A stretch of DNA of 31,304 nt, taken from assembly GCA_947168365.1 (NCBI GenBank), contig CAMVLO010000052.1, positions 1-31,304 on the forward strand, written 5' to 3'. The stretch's first letter is position 1, and every line of letters begins with the position of its first letter. Shown one piece after another: positions 31,091-31,304 of this stretch. This DNA is from UBA3824 sp017541145 (lineage in GTDB: Bacteria > Bacteroidota > Bacteroidia > Bacteroidales > UBA3824). The notes under the pieces were generated by a model that was given only the letters and a program-made list of their open reading frames with translations, searched no databases and was not told the origin of the DNA. A program made the translations under genes and the position numbers.

Positions 31091-31304
31091 ATTTTGTAGG
31101 ATTGTATGCCATACAATATAAAAAAATATCAATATTTTATAAGATTGTATACCATACAATCCTACAAAATATATCAATTACGAATGATTGTATACCATAC
31201 AATCCTACAAAATATACCAATTACGAACGATTGTATACCATACAATCCTACAAAATATACCAATTACGAACGATTGTATACCATACAATCCTACAAAATA
31301 TACC
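31091..31304. repeat. 43-bp palindrome array 2, running off the window
   Basis: Units start at 31101, 31144, 31187, 31230 and 31273, each exactly 43 bp apart. Each has ATTGTATRCCATACAAT followed by CCTACAAAATATAYC and AATTACGAACG (first spacer diverged). The last three units are almost identical. The left edge carries an inverted ATTTTGTAGG (31091-31100), so 31091-31117 and 31144-31170 form 27-bp inverted repeats. The array continues past 31304. The orientation is the same as in array 1. The stretch 30838-31090 is AT-rich with no gene. Confidence 0.93.

Noticed and set aside
19240..31304. The two arrays as ends of a mobile element spanning 11 kb
   Set aside because: They are in the same orientation, no integrase or transposase lies between them, and the interval carries ordinary chromosomal genes such as dus and an MscS channel.

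Overview
The window is AT-rich bacterial chromosome from a member of the Bacteroidota, most likely the order Bacteroidales. Three things support this. Promoters fit the phylum-specific pattern TTTG-N19-21-TAnnTTTG and lie in front of most transcription units. The gene families are typical of the phylum: a DUF2723/GT117 membrane protein, a DUF3352-like lipoprotein with a propeller-like C-terminus, a BspA-type DUF285 repeat protein, and the Bacteroidota N-terminal domain with a TLKRLW motif. Most genes also lack a clear Shine-Dalgarno sequence. I cannot assign a genus.

Layout. Positions 1-1018 hold no gene. There are three tandem stable-RNA-type promoters pointing left off the window, then a repeat- and hairpin-rich stretch. 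A YraN-family gene follows (1019-1390). Next is a leftward block for envelope export: an outer-membrane-like surface protein (6664-9636), then a TolC/MacA/MacB-type tripartite efflux operon (6565-1827) ending in a strong terminator. Upstream lies a large DUF2723 glycosyltransferase-like protein (10121-13453). Then come tRNA-Gln, a secreted BspA-like 26-residue repeat protein, a candidate structured RNA (about 15640-15905), two tandem tRNA-Phe genes, a helical hypothetical protein and lepA.

From 18933 to 20432 there is a 1.5-kb gene-free stretch. It carries an array of 17-bp imperfect palindromes repeated every 43 bp (about 12 units), GC-rich hairpins and a long inverted-repeat element. Immediately downstream is a gene for a probable DNA-binding STAND NTPase with helical repeats (20433-22796), whose ATG sits at the predicted transcription start. 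After it come a DUF3352-like lipoprotein, a YbdG-type MscS channel with an unusual insertion, a tRNA-dihydrouridine synthase, a secreted GH24 lysozyme gene split by an in-frame TGA, and a small helical protein. The window ends inside a second array of the same 43-bp repeat family (31091-31304).

The most unusual feature is the pair of 43-bp phased palindrome arrays about 11 kb apart, one of them just upstream of an HTH-STAND-helical-repeat regulator-like gene. A functional link between array and protein is a hypothesis. No cas genes, transposase, integrase or phage structural genes are visible.
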